64,000 nt of DNA from NCBI RefSeq assembly GCF_000224085.1, contig NC_015945.1, positions 2,403,501 to 2,467,500 on the forward strand, in the 5' to 3' direction. The notes beneath the pieces were generated by a model. The model was not told the DNA's origin. It saw only the letters and a program-made list of their open reading frames with translations, and searched no databases. The position numbers and the translations under genes were made by a program. The stretch comes from Allomuricauda ruestringensis DSM 13258 (lineage in GTDB: Bacteria > Bacteroidota > Bacteroidia > Flavobacteriales > Flavobacteriaceae). This document shows, piece by piece, positions 17,206 through 25,675 of this stretch. Within the stretch, counting starts at the first letter, position 1. Every line of letters starts with the position of its first letter.

Positions 17206-18867
17206 ATGCTCAGATATTTCCTGTGTGCTTTTTTACTCATCGGATTCACCTCCTGTAAAGACAAAAATGCAGAACCCAGGGAAGAAGTTGTTCTTTGGAC
17301 ACCCTATAACGATTCCGCTGAGGTTGCTGCCAATGCAGAGCACGAGAACAAGAGGATGCGTTACAAGTTCATCCAAAGTAAAGTGCTGGACAAGAATGCG
17401 GTGTTTTTGCCCCTGTATGATGAAGTATCCCAGTTCACCGAAGCGCAATACGAAAGGATGAAACCTTTGGTCTTGGAACAGGATATTCCAACCATCCAAA
17501 ACCATATTGATGAGGGAACTTTTACCTACGAAGATTTGGTATTGTTCTACCTACACCGAATTTATACATACGAACTGCCCAACACCACCACCCTCAACAC
17601 GGTAATTGCATTGAATCCCAATGTGCTGGAAGAAGCCCGTCAATTGGATGAAAGCAAGGAGGCGCATCATCCCATTTATGGTATGCCCATTTTATTGAAA
17701 GATAATATTGGGACTGCTGAAATGAAGACAACGGCTGGTGCCATCGCACTAAAGGAAAACCAGACTGATGATGCTTTTATCGTAAAGCGCTTAAAACAGA
17801 AGGGCGCTCTTATTTTGGGTAAGGTAAACCTTAGCGAGTGGGCCAATTTTCTATGTGATGGTTGTCCCAATGGTCAAAGCGCCATAGGCGGACAAACCTT
17901 GAACCCCTACGGAAGAAGGGTTTTTGATACGGGAGGTTCCAGTGCGGGCAGTGGAACATCCACAGCGGCCAATTATGCCGTAGGTGCTGTAGGAACAGAA
18001 ACTTCAGGGAGCATACTTTCGCCATCTAGCCAGAGTTCCGTAGTGGGATTAAAACCGACTATTGGTCTTTTGAGCAGGACGGGAATCGTACCTATTTCTA
18101 GTACCTTGGATACCCCCGGTCCCATGACCAAAAATGTAACCGATAACGCCATTCTCCTGGATGCGATGTTGGGCGAGGACGAAGCAGATTATAAATCAGT
18201 TAGTGCGGAACCTGGGATTTTATCCGCTTGGATGAACCCTGAACCTCTTCAACAAATTCGACTTGGTGTGATGACGAGCCTTGTAGAAAGAGATTCGATT
18301 TACGCTGCCAATGTAGAGGCCCTACGAGAGGCAGGTGCTCAAATCGTTGAATTTGAATCCGAAAATATTCCTTTGGAAGGCTTCACAACCCTATTGAATT
18401 TGGATATGGAACAGGATTTAACTGCTTATTTGAACGCTGAGGTGAAAGATAGGGATGCCGTAAAAGTGGAGTCCGTTGAGGATGTAGTAACGTTCAACAA
18501 TAAAGATTCCTTGGTAAGAATACCTTATGGTCAAGCTCGTTTTGACGGTATTTTGGCTGATTCGACCACGTCAGCACAGTTTGAAAAAATAAAAAAAGAC
18601 TTAAAAGCATCGGGAAGAGCCTTCTTCAACATAATGGAAGAAGAGCAGCTTGATGCCGTGTTGAGCATCAACAACTACCACGCCGGTTATGCGGCCGTAG
18701 CTGAGTATCCAGCCTTGACCGTTCCCATGGGATACAAAACCGATGGCGAGCCGGAAAGCTTGACCTTTATCGGGAAACCTTTTTCCGAAGCCCATTTATT
18801 GCGTATAGGAAAAGCCTTTGAAGCGTTGACCAAAGCTCGAAAAATACCAGAGGGCTATCAGGAGTAA
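17206..18867 (+). CDS. Amidase-signature family lipoprotein
   Basis: Amidase-signature hydrolase (Ser-cisSer-Lys triad) exported as a lipoprotein. The signal MLRYFLCAFLLIGFTSC has a lipobox with Cys17. Catalytic Lys165 lies in MPILLKDNIG, the cis-Ser loop is GGSSAGSGTS (243-252), and the nucleophilic Ser follows in GTETSGSILSPSSQS. A C-terminal stretch ends YPALTVPMGYKTDGEPESLTFIGKPFSE, typical of the family. Its export separates it from GatA, which is cytosolic. The substrate is unknown; peptide or cell-wall amides are possible. It starts 5 bases after ftsY and is probably co-transcribed, though unrelated in function. Confidence 0.9.
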   Translation: MLRYFLCAFLLIGFTSCKDKNAEPREEVVLWTPYNDSAEVAANAEHENKRMRYKFIQSKVLDKNAVFLPLYDEVSQFTEAQYERMKPLVLEQDIPTIQNHIDEGTFTYEDLVLFYLHRIYTYELPNTTTLNTVIALNPNVLEEARQLDESKEAHHPIYGMPILLKDNIGTAEMKTTAGAIALKENQTDDAFIVKRLKQKGALILGKVNLSEWANFLCDGCPNGQSAIGGQTLNPYGRRVFDTGGSSAGSGTSTAANYAVGAVGTETSGSILSPSSQSSVVGLKPTIGLLSRTGIVPISSTLDTPGPMTKNVTDNAILLDAMLGEDEADYKSVSAEPGILSAWMNPEPLQQIRLGVMTSLVERDSIYAANVEALREAGAQIVEFESENIPLEGFTTLLNLDMEQDLTAYLNAEVKDRDAVKVESVEDVVTFNNKDSLVRIPYGQARFDGILADSTTSAQFEKIKKDLKASGRAFFNIMEEEQLDAVLSINNYHAGYAAVAEYPALTVPMGYKTDGEPESLTFIGKPFSEAHLLRIGKAFEALTKARKIPEGYQE

Positions 18868-18935
18868 AAAGCTTCGTATTGCTTTTATCTAATTACTACA
18901 AGAGTTACTACCTCTAAAATTATACACTAAAGTGA

Positions 18936-18964
18936 TTGTAATGCTTTGTGTTATTGTATTTTTG
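18936..18964 (+). promoter_or_regulatory. Promoter of rimO
   Basis: TTG (18936-18938), an 18-base spacer and TATTTTTG (18957-18964) fit the Bacteroidota promoter. The predicted start lies about 13 bases before ATG 18984. Confidence 0.6.
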
Positions 18965-18983
18965 CACTCCATTTTAAGGAACT

Positions 18984-20285
18984 ATGCGCACAAAATCGCT
19001 CAAAAAAAATAAAATCAATGTGGTAACCTTGGGTTGTAGCAAGAATGTCTACGATTCCGAAGTGTTGATGGGACAACTGCGTGCCAACAATAAAGAGGTG
19101 GCCCACGAGGAGGAAGGCAATGTTGTGGTGATCAATACCTGTGGATTTATTGCAAATGCCAAGGAAGAAAGTGTCAACACCATTTTGGACTATGTACAGC
19201 GCAAGGAAGCTGGCGATGTGGACAAGGTTTTTGTAACGGGTTGTTTGAGCGAGCGTTACAAACCAGATTTAGAGAAAGAAATTCCAAATGTGGATGAATA
19301 TTTCGGGACAAGCGATCTTCCCAATTTATTGAAAGCATTGGGTGCCGATTACAAGCACGAGTTGATCGGCGAGCGTTTGACAACTACACCAAAGAACTAC
19401 GCCTATCTTAAAATTGCCGAAGGTTGTGATCGACCTTGTTCGTTTTGTGCCATTCCATTAATGCGAGGCAAGCACAGGAGCACACCTATTGAAGATTTGG
19501 TGGCCGAGGCTGAAAAGTTGGCCGCAAACGGCGTAAAAGAACTTATTTTGATAGCCCAAGACCTTACCTACTACGGTCTTGATCTTTACAAGAAAAGAAA
19601 CTTGGCAGAATTGCTTCGAGCATTGGCCAAAGTCGAAGGGATTGAATGGATTCGTTTGCATTATGCATTCCCTACGGGTTTCCCGATGGATGTTTTGGAA
19701 GTGATGCGCAACGAACCTAAAATCTGTAACTATATCGATATCCCGCTTCAGCACATAGCGGATGCCATACTCAAAAGTATGCGTCGCGGTACCACGCAGG
19801 CCAAGACAACCAAGTTGCTGAGAGACTTTAGGGAAGCCGTACCCAAAATGGCCATTAGAACCACATTGATCGTTGGCTACCCAGGAGAAACAGAGGAAGA
19901 CTTTGAGACCTTGAAGAAATGGGTGCAAGAAATGCGCTTTGAGCGTTTGGGTTGCTTCACTTACAGTCATGAGGAGAATACCCACGCCTACAATTTGGAG
20001 GACGATGTTCCCGAAGAGGTAAAACAAGAGCGCGCCAATATTATCATGGAAATCCAATCCCAAATTTCTTGGGAGCTCAACCAAGAGAAAATCGGGGAAA
20101 CCTTCCGTTGTATCATCGATAGAAAAGAGGGGAACCATTTTGTGGGCCGTACGGAATTTGATTCCCCCGATGTGGACAACGAAGTGCTTATCGATGCCAC
20201 AAAACACTACGTAAAAATCGGCGACTTTGTGAACATCAAGATTACGGACGCATCTGACTACGATTTGTTCGGTGAACCAGCCTAA
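18984..20285 (+). CDS. rimO: Ribosomal protein S12 methylthiotransferase RimO
   Basis: Radical-SAM enzyme that adds a methylthio group to the conserved aspartate of ribosomal protein S12. The N-terminal UPF0004 domain holds the auxiliary-cluster cysteines (GCSKN, NTCGF and TGCLSERY contexts). The radical-SAM CxxxCxxC motif is C148, C152 and C155 (GCDRPCSFCAIP). A TRAM domain closes the protein (residues about 365-433). The SKNVYDSE and GTSDLPNLL segments favour RimO over tRNA-specific MiaB. The 433 residues are normal. It is monocistronic with a clear promoter. Confidence 0.96.
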   Translation: MRTKSLKKNKINVVTLGCSKNVYDSEVLMGQLRANNKEVAHEEEGNVVVINTCGFIANAKEESVNTILDYVQRKEAGDVDKVFVTGCLSERYKPDLEKEIPNVDEYFGTSDLPNLLKALGADYKHELIGERLTTTPKNYAYLKIAEGCDRPCSFCAIPLMRGKHRSTPIEDLVAEAEKLAANGVKELILIAQDLTYYGLDLYKKRNLAELLRALAKVEGIEWIRLHYAFPTGFPMDVLEVMRNEPKICNYIDIPLQHIADAILKSMRRGTTQAKTTKLLRDFREAVPKMAIRTTLIVGYPGETEEDFETLKKWVQEMRFERLGCFTYSHEENTHAYNLEDDVPEEVKQERANIIMEIQSQISWELNQEKIGETFRCIIDRKEGNHFVGRTEFDSPDVDNEVLIDATKHYVKIGDFVNIKITDASDYDLFGEPA

Positions 20286-20607
20286 GGGTTTTACTTAGGG
20301 CAATACTCTTCTTCTTATCATCAGGTGTATAATTTTTTAATGCACATGCCATGCCATGCGTAGCTTGTTGTGTCGTCCCAACATGCTTTCTTTTGTTGCC
20401 AGCCACTTATTAAAAGTCACGATTTTGATGTATATAAACAGAGACAATATGATCAACCCTTGAAAATGACATTCGTCATGGTATTTGGTGGTGGTGTTAG
20501 GTACTTTTAGTATTTCAAAATAAAAGAAGGTCAGATGTGTCATATCCCAATTCTTGATTTCTAAAACATTTAAGAAGCAACGATTATTTGCAATTAACTA
20601 TATAACT
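20286..20607. other. Intergenic gap without recognisable gene
   Basis: About 320 bases between rimO and the DoxX gene. A 68-codon minus-strand ORF (20337-20543) resembles nothing I know and has no promoter box or supporting context. No strong hairpin, repeat or tRNA is visible. The stretch probably contains the promoter for the DoxX operon. Confidence 0.5.
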
Positions 20608-21087
20608 ATGAACCAAAATCAAAATAAGCTAAAAACAAGTGTTGCCCTGCTTCGCATTTTTATAGGGTGGCACTTTTTATTTGAAGGTGTGGTGAAGATG
20701 TACAATCCCGAATGGACATCGTTTGGGTATTTGGCAACCGCGCAAGGACCTTTTGAGTGGTTTTTTACCATGTTGATCGGCGATGCAACCATAGGTTGGG
20801 TGGATACTTTGAACATTATTGCCCTTATGGTAGTCGGGGTCACCTTTACCCTTGGAATTTTTGAAAGAATCGGGGCCATTGTGGGCATTGGTCTGCTGGC
20901 ATTGTATTTCTTGGCCCATCCGCCATTTCCCGGTTTAACACAAATGAACGCAGAGGGAAACTACTGGTTGATCAATAAAAACTTGATTGAACTGGTGGCA
21001 TGCATCGTAATCTATCAACTACCTACGGGCGCATATTTTGGCCTCGATTACCTTAGAAAAAACAAACTTAAAACTCAGGAACAATGA
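20608..21087 (+). CDS. DoxX-family membrane protein
   Basis: 159-residue inner-membrane protein with four hydrophobic helices (VALLRIFIGWHFLFEGVVKMY; WVDTLNIIALMVVGVTFTLGIF; IVGIGLLALYFLAH; NLIELVACIVIYQLPTG), matching the DoxX/DoxD four-helix family related to thiosulfate:quinone oxidoreductase subunits. The LRIFIGWHFLFEGV motif in helix 1 is typical. ATG 20608 (MNQNQNKLKTSV) is preferred over in-frame ATG 20554, which adds an improbable basic extension. It overlaps the next gene by four bases (ATGA), indicating coupling. In this setting DoxX may supply electrons to or anchor the oxidoreductase; that is inference. Confidence 0.85.
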   Translation: MNQNQNKLKTSVALLRIFIGWHFLFEGVVKMYNPEWTSFGYLATAQGPFEWFFTMLIGDATIGWVDTLNIIALMVVGVTFTLGIFERIGAIVGIGLLALYFLAHPPFPGLTQMNAEGNYWLINKNLIELVACIVIYQLPTGAYFGLDYLRKNKLKTQEQ

Positions 21088-22700
21088 AATGGACTAGAAG
21101 AGACCTTTTACTAGGATTGGGAGGCCTGCCCATACTCGGAGCTGTATGGTGGGCAGGAGCGGCGACCTCCGTCGGGTCGAGAAATAAACGCTCGGAAATA
21201 TTGGAACAACTCAATATAAAACCATCATTGCCAAATGCAGTTCCCGGAATCGGGGGAGATCCGGTTCGAATCGGAGTAATCGGTTTTGGTATCCGAGGGG
21301 AACAACTGACCAGGGCATTGGGCTTTGCCACGGACGAATGGAAAGAAGAAATGCGTTTGGAAGCCGAAGAAGACCCGAACAACAAAAGATTGGAAGATTT
21401 TGAAGCACAAGAAACACTTAATGTAAAACTGGTGGGTATTTGTGATGTGTTCGATGTGCGAGCTGAACAATTTATCAATTCATTTTCTACGGATGATAAC
21501 CAAATAAAAAGATATTTGACCTACAAGGATATGATCCAAAGCGGCGATGTGGATGCCGTGGTAATTGCCACGCCAGACCACTGGCATGCCCCCATGTCCA
21601 TCGAAGCATTGAACAATAATGTGCATGTGTATGTAGAAAAGCCCATGACACATACCGTTGGTGAGACCTATGCCTTGCGCGAGGCTGCAGAGAAATCCGA
21701 TGCAATTTTTGCGGTAGGACACCAGCATCGGCAAACCTTGAGTTTTGGCACTGCCCGCGACATTGTGGAAAAAGGAACGCTAGGGCATGTGTCCTTGATC
21801 CAGACAAACACAAACAGGAACGACGACAACGGAGCTTGGAACTACGATATTCACGAAAAAGCCAGTCCCGAAACCATTGATTGGGAACAATTCTTGGGGT
21901 CGGCACCGAAGGTGCCGTTCAACAAAAATCATTTTTTTAGATGGCGTAAATGGTGGGCCTATGGTTCTGGCCTCTCTGGAGATTTGTTGACCCACGATTA
22001 CGACCGCTTGAACTGCGTCCTCAATATGGGGATTCCTGCTTCGGTAAGTGCTTCAGGTGGAATTTATACTCATAATGATGGCCGAAATGTTCCCGATGTG
22101 ATCCAAGTGAACATGGAGTTTCCCGATTTCAGTACAGGAAGCAGTCAAACCAAGGGCAAGGAAAAAGGAATGACCTTCTGCTACAGTGCAACTTTGGGCA
22201 ATGGGTTTAACAGACCTACCATTTTAATGGGGCACGATGCCACTATGGAACTGGGCAATAGATTAACGGTTTGGCCCGATGGGGCGTCTACCCGATATGC
22301 CGATATGCTGAAAATGGAAAAAATGAGGCCTGACGTACCTATCTATCAATATGACCCGGCAGCGAATGCAACAGATGCCGTATCATCGGCTACATCGCAG
22401 TACTTTGCCGATAAAGGCCTAATGTGGACTTATATTGATGGGGTTCGTGTAGATTCTACCTTTTTGCACATGAGGGAATGGTTAAGTGTTATTAAAAACG
22501 GTGGAAACGTAAGCTGTGGCATCAAAGAAGGTTTTGATGAGGCTATTTCTGCCCACATGGCAGGTTTGTCCTGGAAATTGGGAAGGAAAATAGAATGGGA
22601 TGCAGCAAGCCAAACCTTAAAACCGATTGAAGATATAGATTTTGACCAAGTACTCTTGGGTAACGAAAATTGGAACATGCAACCAGAAATGGTTGGATGA
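21084..22700 (+). CDS. Gfo/Idh/MocA-family oxidoreductase, Tat-exported
   Basis: NAD(P)-dependent sugar-type dehydrogenase of 538 residues, longer than the approximately 350 of cytosolic relatives. The N-terminus MKWTRRDLLLGLGGLPILGA carries a twin-arginine motif (Arg5-Arg6) and hydrophobic core, so the protein probably folds with its cofactor before export. The Rossmann motif GVIGFGIRGEQL (about 67-78) and the EKPMTHTVGE signature (substrate-loop Lys) are present. Long insertions lie in the C-terminal half. It is translationally coupled to the DoxX gene. The substrate is unknown; exported members often act on glycans or glycosides in Bacteroidota. Confidence 0.88.
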   Translation: MKWTRRDLLLGLGGLPILGAVWWAGAATSVGSRNKRSEILEQLNIKPSLPNAVPGIGGDPVRIGVIGFGIRGEQLTRALGFATDEWKEEMRLEAEEDPNNKRLEDFEAQETLNVKLVGICDVFDVRAEQFINSFSTDDNQIKRYLTYKDMIQSGDVDAVVIATPDHWHAPMSIEALNNNVHVYVEKPMTHTVGETYALREAAEKSDAIFAVGHQHRQTLSFGTARDIVEKGTLGHVSLIQTNTNRNDDNGAWNYDIHEKASPETIDWEQFLGSAPKVPFNKNHFFRWRKWWAYGSGLSGDLLTHDYDRLNCVLNMGIPASVSASGGIYTHNDGRNVPDVIQVNMEFPDFSTGSSQTKGKEKGMTFCYSATLGNGFNRPTILMGHDATMELGNRLTVWPDGASTRYADMLKMEKMRPDVPIYQYDPAANATDAVSSATSQYFADKGLMWTYIDGVRVDSTFLHMREWLSVIKNGGNVSCGIKEGFDEAISAHMAGLSWKLGRKIEWDAASQTLKPIEDIDFDQVLLGNENWNMQPEMVG

Positions 22701-22734
22701 GGTTTCTTGATTTTTATGGATTCTAGTCCCGAAA

Positions 22735-22789
22735 GTGGGATATTGCCGAAAAGAATCTGATTCTTGGGTCAATGTCCCACTTTTTTTTA
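22735..22789 (+). terminator. Terminator of the DoxX/oxidoreductase operon
   Basis: AGTGGGATATTG pairs with CAATGTCCCACT around a loop that holds its own AAGAAT/ATTCTT stem, then a run of T. The two-level hairpin is unusually elaborate for a simple terminator. Confidence 0.8.
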
Positions 22790-22817
22790 AGGCTCAAAGA
22801 GGGGTGAATTTTTCCAA

Positions 22818-23951
22818 TCAACGTTTCCGACTTAGCTCATACTCGTAAAGTTCCCGGCCCAATTGTGCCAAAAATGGTATCCCTACTTCGTCGTATTCGT
22901 AGGCATCATCATTAAAAATACCGTCACTATTGACCAATATCGTTGCCGTGAGCATAAAATCAACATTGTTTTTGGTGTCCTTGATATAGGCGCAATCCGT
23001 TAGGGTGCCATAGGCGTATCCTACTTTATTGTATATTTTAATGTGTTTGGGCATGGGCTCGGTGCTATCGCCAAACATAAAAAACTTTACATAGCTGTCA
23101 TAAAATTCATCGGGGTCATAACCTAATTGGGGCGGAAGCGTGTGCATGGCAGCCAACACAAACTCTTGTTGGCTTTCACTTAGGTTAAAACGTTGTTCCC
23201 TTGGGAATGCTTCAGGAAAGATGATGCGTTTTAAAAGCGCGGTTTGCGCCTCGATGGGATAGTAGTTTTTCAACGAAAAATCAAAAGGTCCCATTTGCAA
23301 AGATTCATCCGAAATAAAACCTTTTCCTTTTTTAACCCTATTCAGTACAAGTGGTTTTATGGGCGAATTTATAATGGGTTTACTCAATGAGGTAGTGGAA
23401 TCGTTTAGGTAAAAAACCAATGGTTTTGTGGTTACGTCATCAGCATTGTCCGTAGATAAACGATGGGTTATTCGAATGGGCGAAACGCCTCCCCTTTGTA
23501 TCCTTTCATTCAAGTCGTCTTGCCCTAAAAACTCTATCAATCGGTTGTTGGCGGCATTGTCCGAGACGGCAAAAATTTCTGAAATGGCCTTTGCGAATGT
23601 TGTGTTTACGGAATCACCTTCAACAAAAAACTGGGTGTTTAGGGAAAGTGAGTCAAGTTCGTTGAGTTTTTCCAGAGTGGCCACCGCTGCGGGGAATTTA
23701 ACCGTGCTTGCAGGATAAAAATAGTTGCTTTTGTCAACCTGAAAATCGTAATCTGTAAAAATGATGCTGTCGTTCCTTCGGTCTATTTGGGTGTATCTTA
23801 TTTGGACTTCATGTGCCTCCAGATTGTCCATTACCCTGCTAATTTTGGCATTCTCGGAAGAAAGCACTTGAATTAAAGGGTCGGTAGGTAAATTTTTGGA
23901 GCAGGAGGTTCCCAATACAAGCAAACTCAATATCCCAAGTCTGGATCTCAT
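22818..23951 (-). CDS. Serine hydrolase lipoprotein, class A beta-lactamase-like
   Basis: 377-residue penicillin-recognising serine hydrolase exported as a lipoprotein (MRSRLGILSLLVLGTSC, Cys17). The catalytic signatures are complete: SxxK as S82-T-V-K85, SDN as S130-D131-N132, and a KTG-like K-V-G in NKVGYAYGTL near residue 315. The protein is about 90 residues longer than true class A beta-lactamases, mostly between SDN and KVG, and no ExxLN omega-loop is obvious. A role in peptidoglycan or ester hydrolysis is as likely as drug resistance. It is the last gene of a three-gene minus-strand operon, 10 bases after the 85-aa gene. Confidence 0.85.
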   Translation of the reverse strand: MRSRLGILSLLVLGTSCSKNLPTDPLIQVLSSENAKISRVMDNLEAHEVQIRYTQIDRRNDSIIFTDYDFQVDKSNYFYPASTVKFPAAVATLEKLNELDSLSLNTQFFVEGDSVNTTFAKAISEIFAVSDNAANNRLIEFLGQDDLNERIQRGGVSPIRITHRLSTDNADDVTTKPLVFYLNDSTTSLSKPIINSPIKPLVLNRVKKGKGFISDESLQMGPFDFSLKNYYPIEAQTALLKRIIFPEAFPREQRFNLSESQQEFVLAAMHTLPPQLGYDPDEFYDSYVKFFMFGDSTEPMPKHIKIYNKVGYAYGTLTDCAYIKDTKNNVDFMLTATILVNSDGIFNDDAYEYDEVGIPFLAQLGRELYEYELSRKR

Positions 23952-23961
23952 GAAAAAAAGA

Positions 23962-24219
23962 TTAAATTTCTCCTGAATATACCTGGCCCCTGTGGGGTTT
24001 CAGAATTTCCCTTGCCTCCTTTAATTCAAATTCGGCCACGACCAAAAAAGCAATACTGTGGGTGGGACTATAATGTTCTACTCCGGAAAGGTCATGTTTT
24101 AATTCCTCTGCCTCTACGAATTCTTTGAGGTGTTTTAAATAGTGCTCGGCAACATGGGCCGCATTGGGGCCTCTAAAGTCCCAAATAATCTTGATTTTTC
24201 TGTCCAAAAGCTTTTCCAT
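23962..24219 (-). CDS. Conserved 85-residue hypothetical protein
   Basis: I do not recognise the family. The protein is soluble with mixed alpha/beta character: KIKIIWDFRG (strand), NAAHVAEHYLKHLKEFVEAEEL (amphipathic helix), IAFLVVAEFELKEAREILKPHRG (strand plus helix), a layout reminiscent of small ferredoxin-like folds. It is histidine-rich (seven His), with HYSPTHS in the middle. It lies 4 bases after the SRPBCC gene and 10 bases before the serine hydrolase gene, so all three are one transcript. Coding status is supported by the tight spacing and by the absence of any other frame. Confidence 0.7.
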   Translation of the reverse strand: MEKLLDRKIKIIWDFRGPNAAHVAEHYLKHLKEFVEAEELKHDLSGVEHYSPTHSIAFLVVAEFELKEAREILKPHRGQVYSGEI

Positions 24220-24223
24220 GGTT

Positions 24224-24676
24224 TTATGAGTCGGTTACGGATTTGCCAGTTTCGGCAAAGGATTTAAAATCTTGCATGTATTTTAGGGATTGTTTTTTAA
24301 ACGCCCCAGGCATTAAAAGGCCCATAAGTTTCATGCCAAATCCCGAAAATTGGAATTCAGACTCGGAAATCCAACGTGTTTTATCCCCTTCTTCCTTAAA
24401 ATAATTTTTTTGGATGTTGTGCACACCTTTGGTGTCGTAAATGGTGTGCAGTTCTTCGGGAAGGTTTCTTTTGATGATGGTCTCTACCATAGTAATTTCC
24501 CGTTTGCCCATTTTGTAACTGAGGCTCATTTGGGCACCTTCCTGTCCTGGGTTTTGGGATAGTTGTTCATAGTTGACAAGACCTCTTTGCCAATGCCTCA
24601 TGTTTTCGGGCTCGTCCATCTTTTTGATGAATTCTTCCCTTGGGACATCAACAACAATTTCGGTAGTGTACTTCAT
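24224..24676 (-). CDS. SRPBCC (START-like) family protein
   Basis: 150-residue helix-grip fold protein of the polyketide cyclase/START-like superfamily, which binds hydrophobic ligands. The beginning TTEIVVDVPREEFIKKMDEPENMRHWQRGL is the typical first strand plus helix and Trp; the end is an amphipathic helix (MGLLMPGAFKKQSLKYMQDFKSFAE) that closes the cavity. There is no signal peptide, so it is cytosolic. It heads the operon with the 85-aa protein and the serine hydrolase. No enzyme residues can be assigned. Confidence 0.85.
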   Translation of the reverse strand: MKYTTEIVVDVPREEFIKKMDEPENMRHWQRGLVNYEQLSQNPGQEGAQMSLSYKMGKREITMVETIIKRNLPEELHTIYDTKGVHNIQKNYFKEEGDKTRWISESEFQFSGFGMKLMGLLMPGAFKKQSLKYMQDFKSFAETGKSVTDS

Positions 24677-24793
24677 GTTTGGTTTGGTTTTGCACTAATG
24701 TAGCAATTTCTGGCATCTATCTCCAACTAAAAAAATCTGTTAATGAAATTAGAACCTTCTTGTAAGGGATTTTGTAATTGTTATTTTTGCGAA

Positions 24794-25675
24794 ATGCTTA
24801 AGCACCAAAAAAATACGCCTTTCCTTCTTTGCACTTTTATTGCAATCCTCGTTTCTTCTTGCGAGGGCATGTTCAACAAGGAAGAAAAAAAGGAACCTTT
24901 GGCAAGGGTGGACGATACTTTTTTGTACAAAGAGGACATTGCTTCCTTGATCAGGGACGATATGACAGCGGAGGACAGCACCATATTTGTGACCAATTAC
25001 ATCAACAATTGGGCATCGAAGCAATTATTGTTGTCCAAATCAAAAATAAATCTGCCCGAAGAAAAGTTGGCCGAATTTGACCGTTTGGTGGCCGATTACC
25101 GAGCCGACCTCTATACAAGGGCTTACATAGAGGCATTGGTGAACCAATCTCAGGACACCTCCGTTACCAAGGCACAGCTACAGGAGTTTTACGAGCGGGA
25201 GAAAGAGAACTTTAAACTGAACGAAAAATTGGTGCAGCTCAGGTTTGTGGGCATGTCCGAAAAGTTTTTGGACAGGGACGGTGTAGAGGCCAAAATAAAA
25301 AATTGGGACGATTCGGATAAAAGGTATTTGGATTCCATTGCGGTACAGTTCAAGAAAATTCATTTTAACGATTCTATTTGGATAAGTGCATCGCGAGTAA
25401 TCGAGGAGATTCCGCCATTGACACAGGCAAATGAGGAAACCCACTTAAAAAAATCACAATTTTTTGAGTTACAAGATTCGTTAGAGGTATATTTGGGCTT
25501 GGTGACCAATGTGTTGGAAGTCAACGAAACAGCTCCTTTTAATTATGTGGAGCCGGACATCAAACAATTGATATTGAACAGGAGACGGTTGAACTACGTA
25601 AAAAAACTGGAAACCGAAATTATAGATGAAGCTATTAAGAAGAATGAATTTGAGGTTTATGACAAAGAAAATTAA
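24794..25675 (+). CDS. PPIase-like lipoprotein (SurA/PpiC-type chaperone relative)
   Basis: 293-residue lipoprotein: MLKHQKNTPFLLCTFIAILVSSC is a signal peptide with lipobox Cys23. The rest is helical and acidic, with a SurA-N-like opening (LARVDDTFLYKEDIASL) and the linker FYEREKENFKLNEKLVQLRFVGM that in this family leads into a parvulin domain, but the parvulin core is eroded. It is probably a periplasmic chaperone without isomerase activity. ATG 24794 is chosen over 24743, because the longer version places charged residues ahead of the signal. Its end overlaps the SurA-like gene, and the pair form one operon. Confidence 0.78.
   Translation: MLKHQKNTPFLLCTFIAILVSSCEGMFNKEEKKEPLARVDDTFLYKEDIASLIRDDMTAEDSTIFVTNYINNWASKQLLLSKSKINLPEEKLAEFDRLVADYRADLYTRAYIEALVNQSQDTSVTKAQLQEFYEREKENFKLNEKLVQLRFVGMSEKFLDRDGVEAKIKNWDDSDKRYLDSIAVQFKKIHFNDSIWISASRVIEEIPPLTQANEETHLKKSQFFELQDSLEVYLGLVTNVLEVNETAPFNYVEPDIKQLILNRRRLNYVKKLETEIIDEAIKKNEFEVYDKEN

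Noticed and set aside
19458..20207. 249-codon minus-strand ORF inside rimO
   Set aside because: Antisense to the conserved radical-SAM gene and without recognisable domains.
20337..20543. 68-codon minus-strand ORF in the rimO-DoxX gap
   Set aside because: No known family, no promoter box or terminator, and short enough to arise by chance.
22818..23951. Antibiotic-resistance beta-lactamase call
   Set aside because: Motifs fit the superfamily, but size, insert and missing ExxLN make drug hydrolysis unproven.
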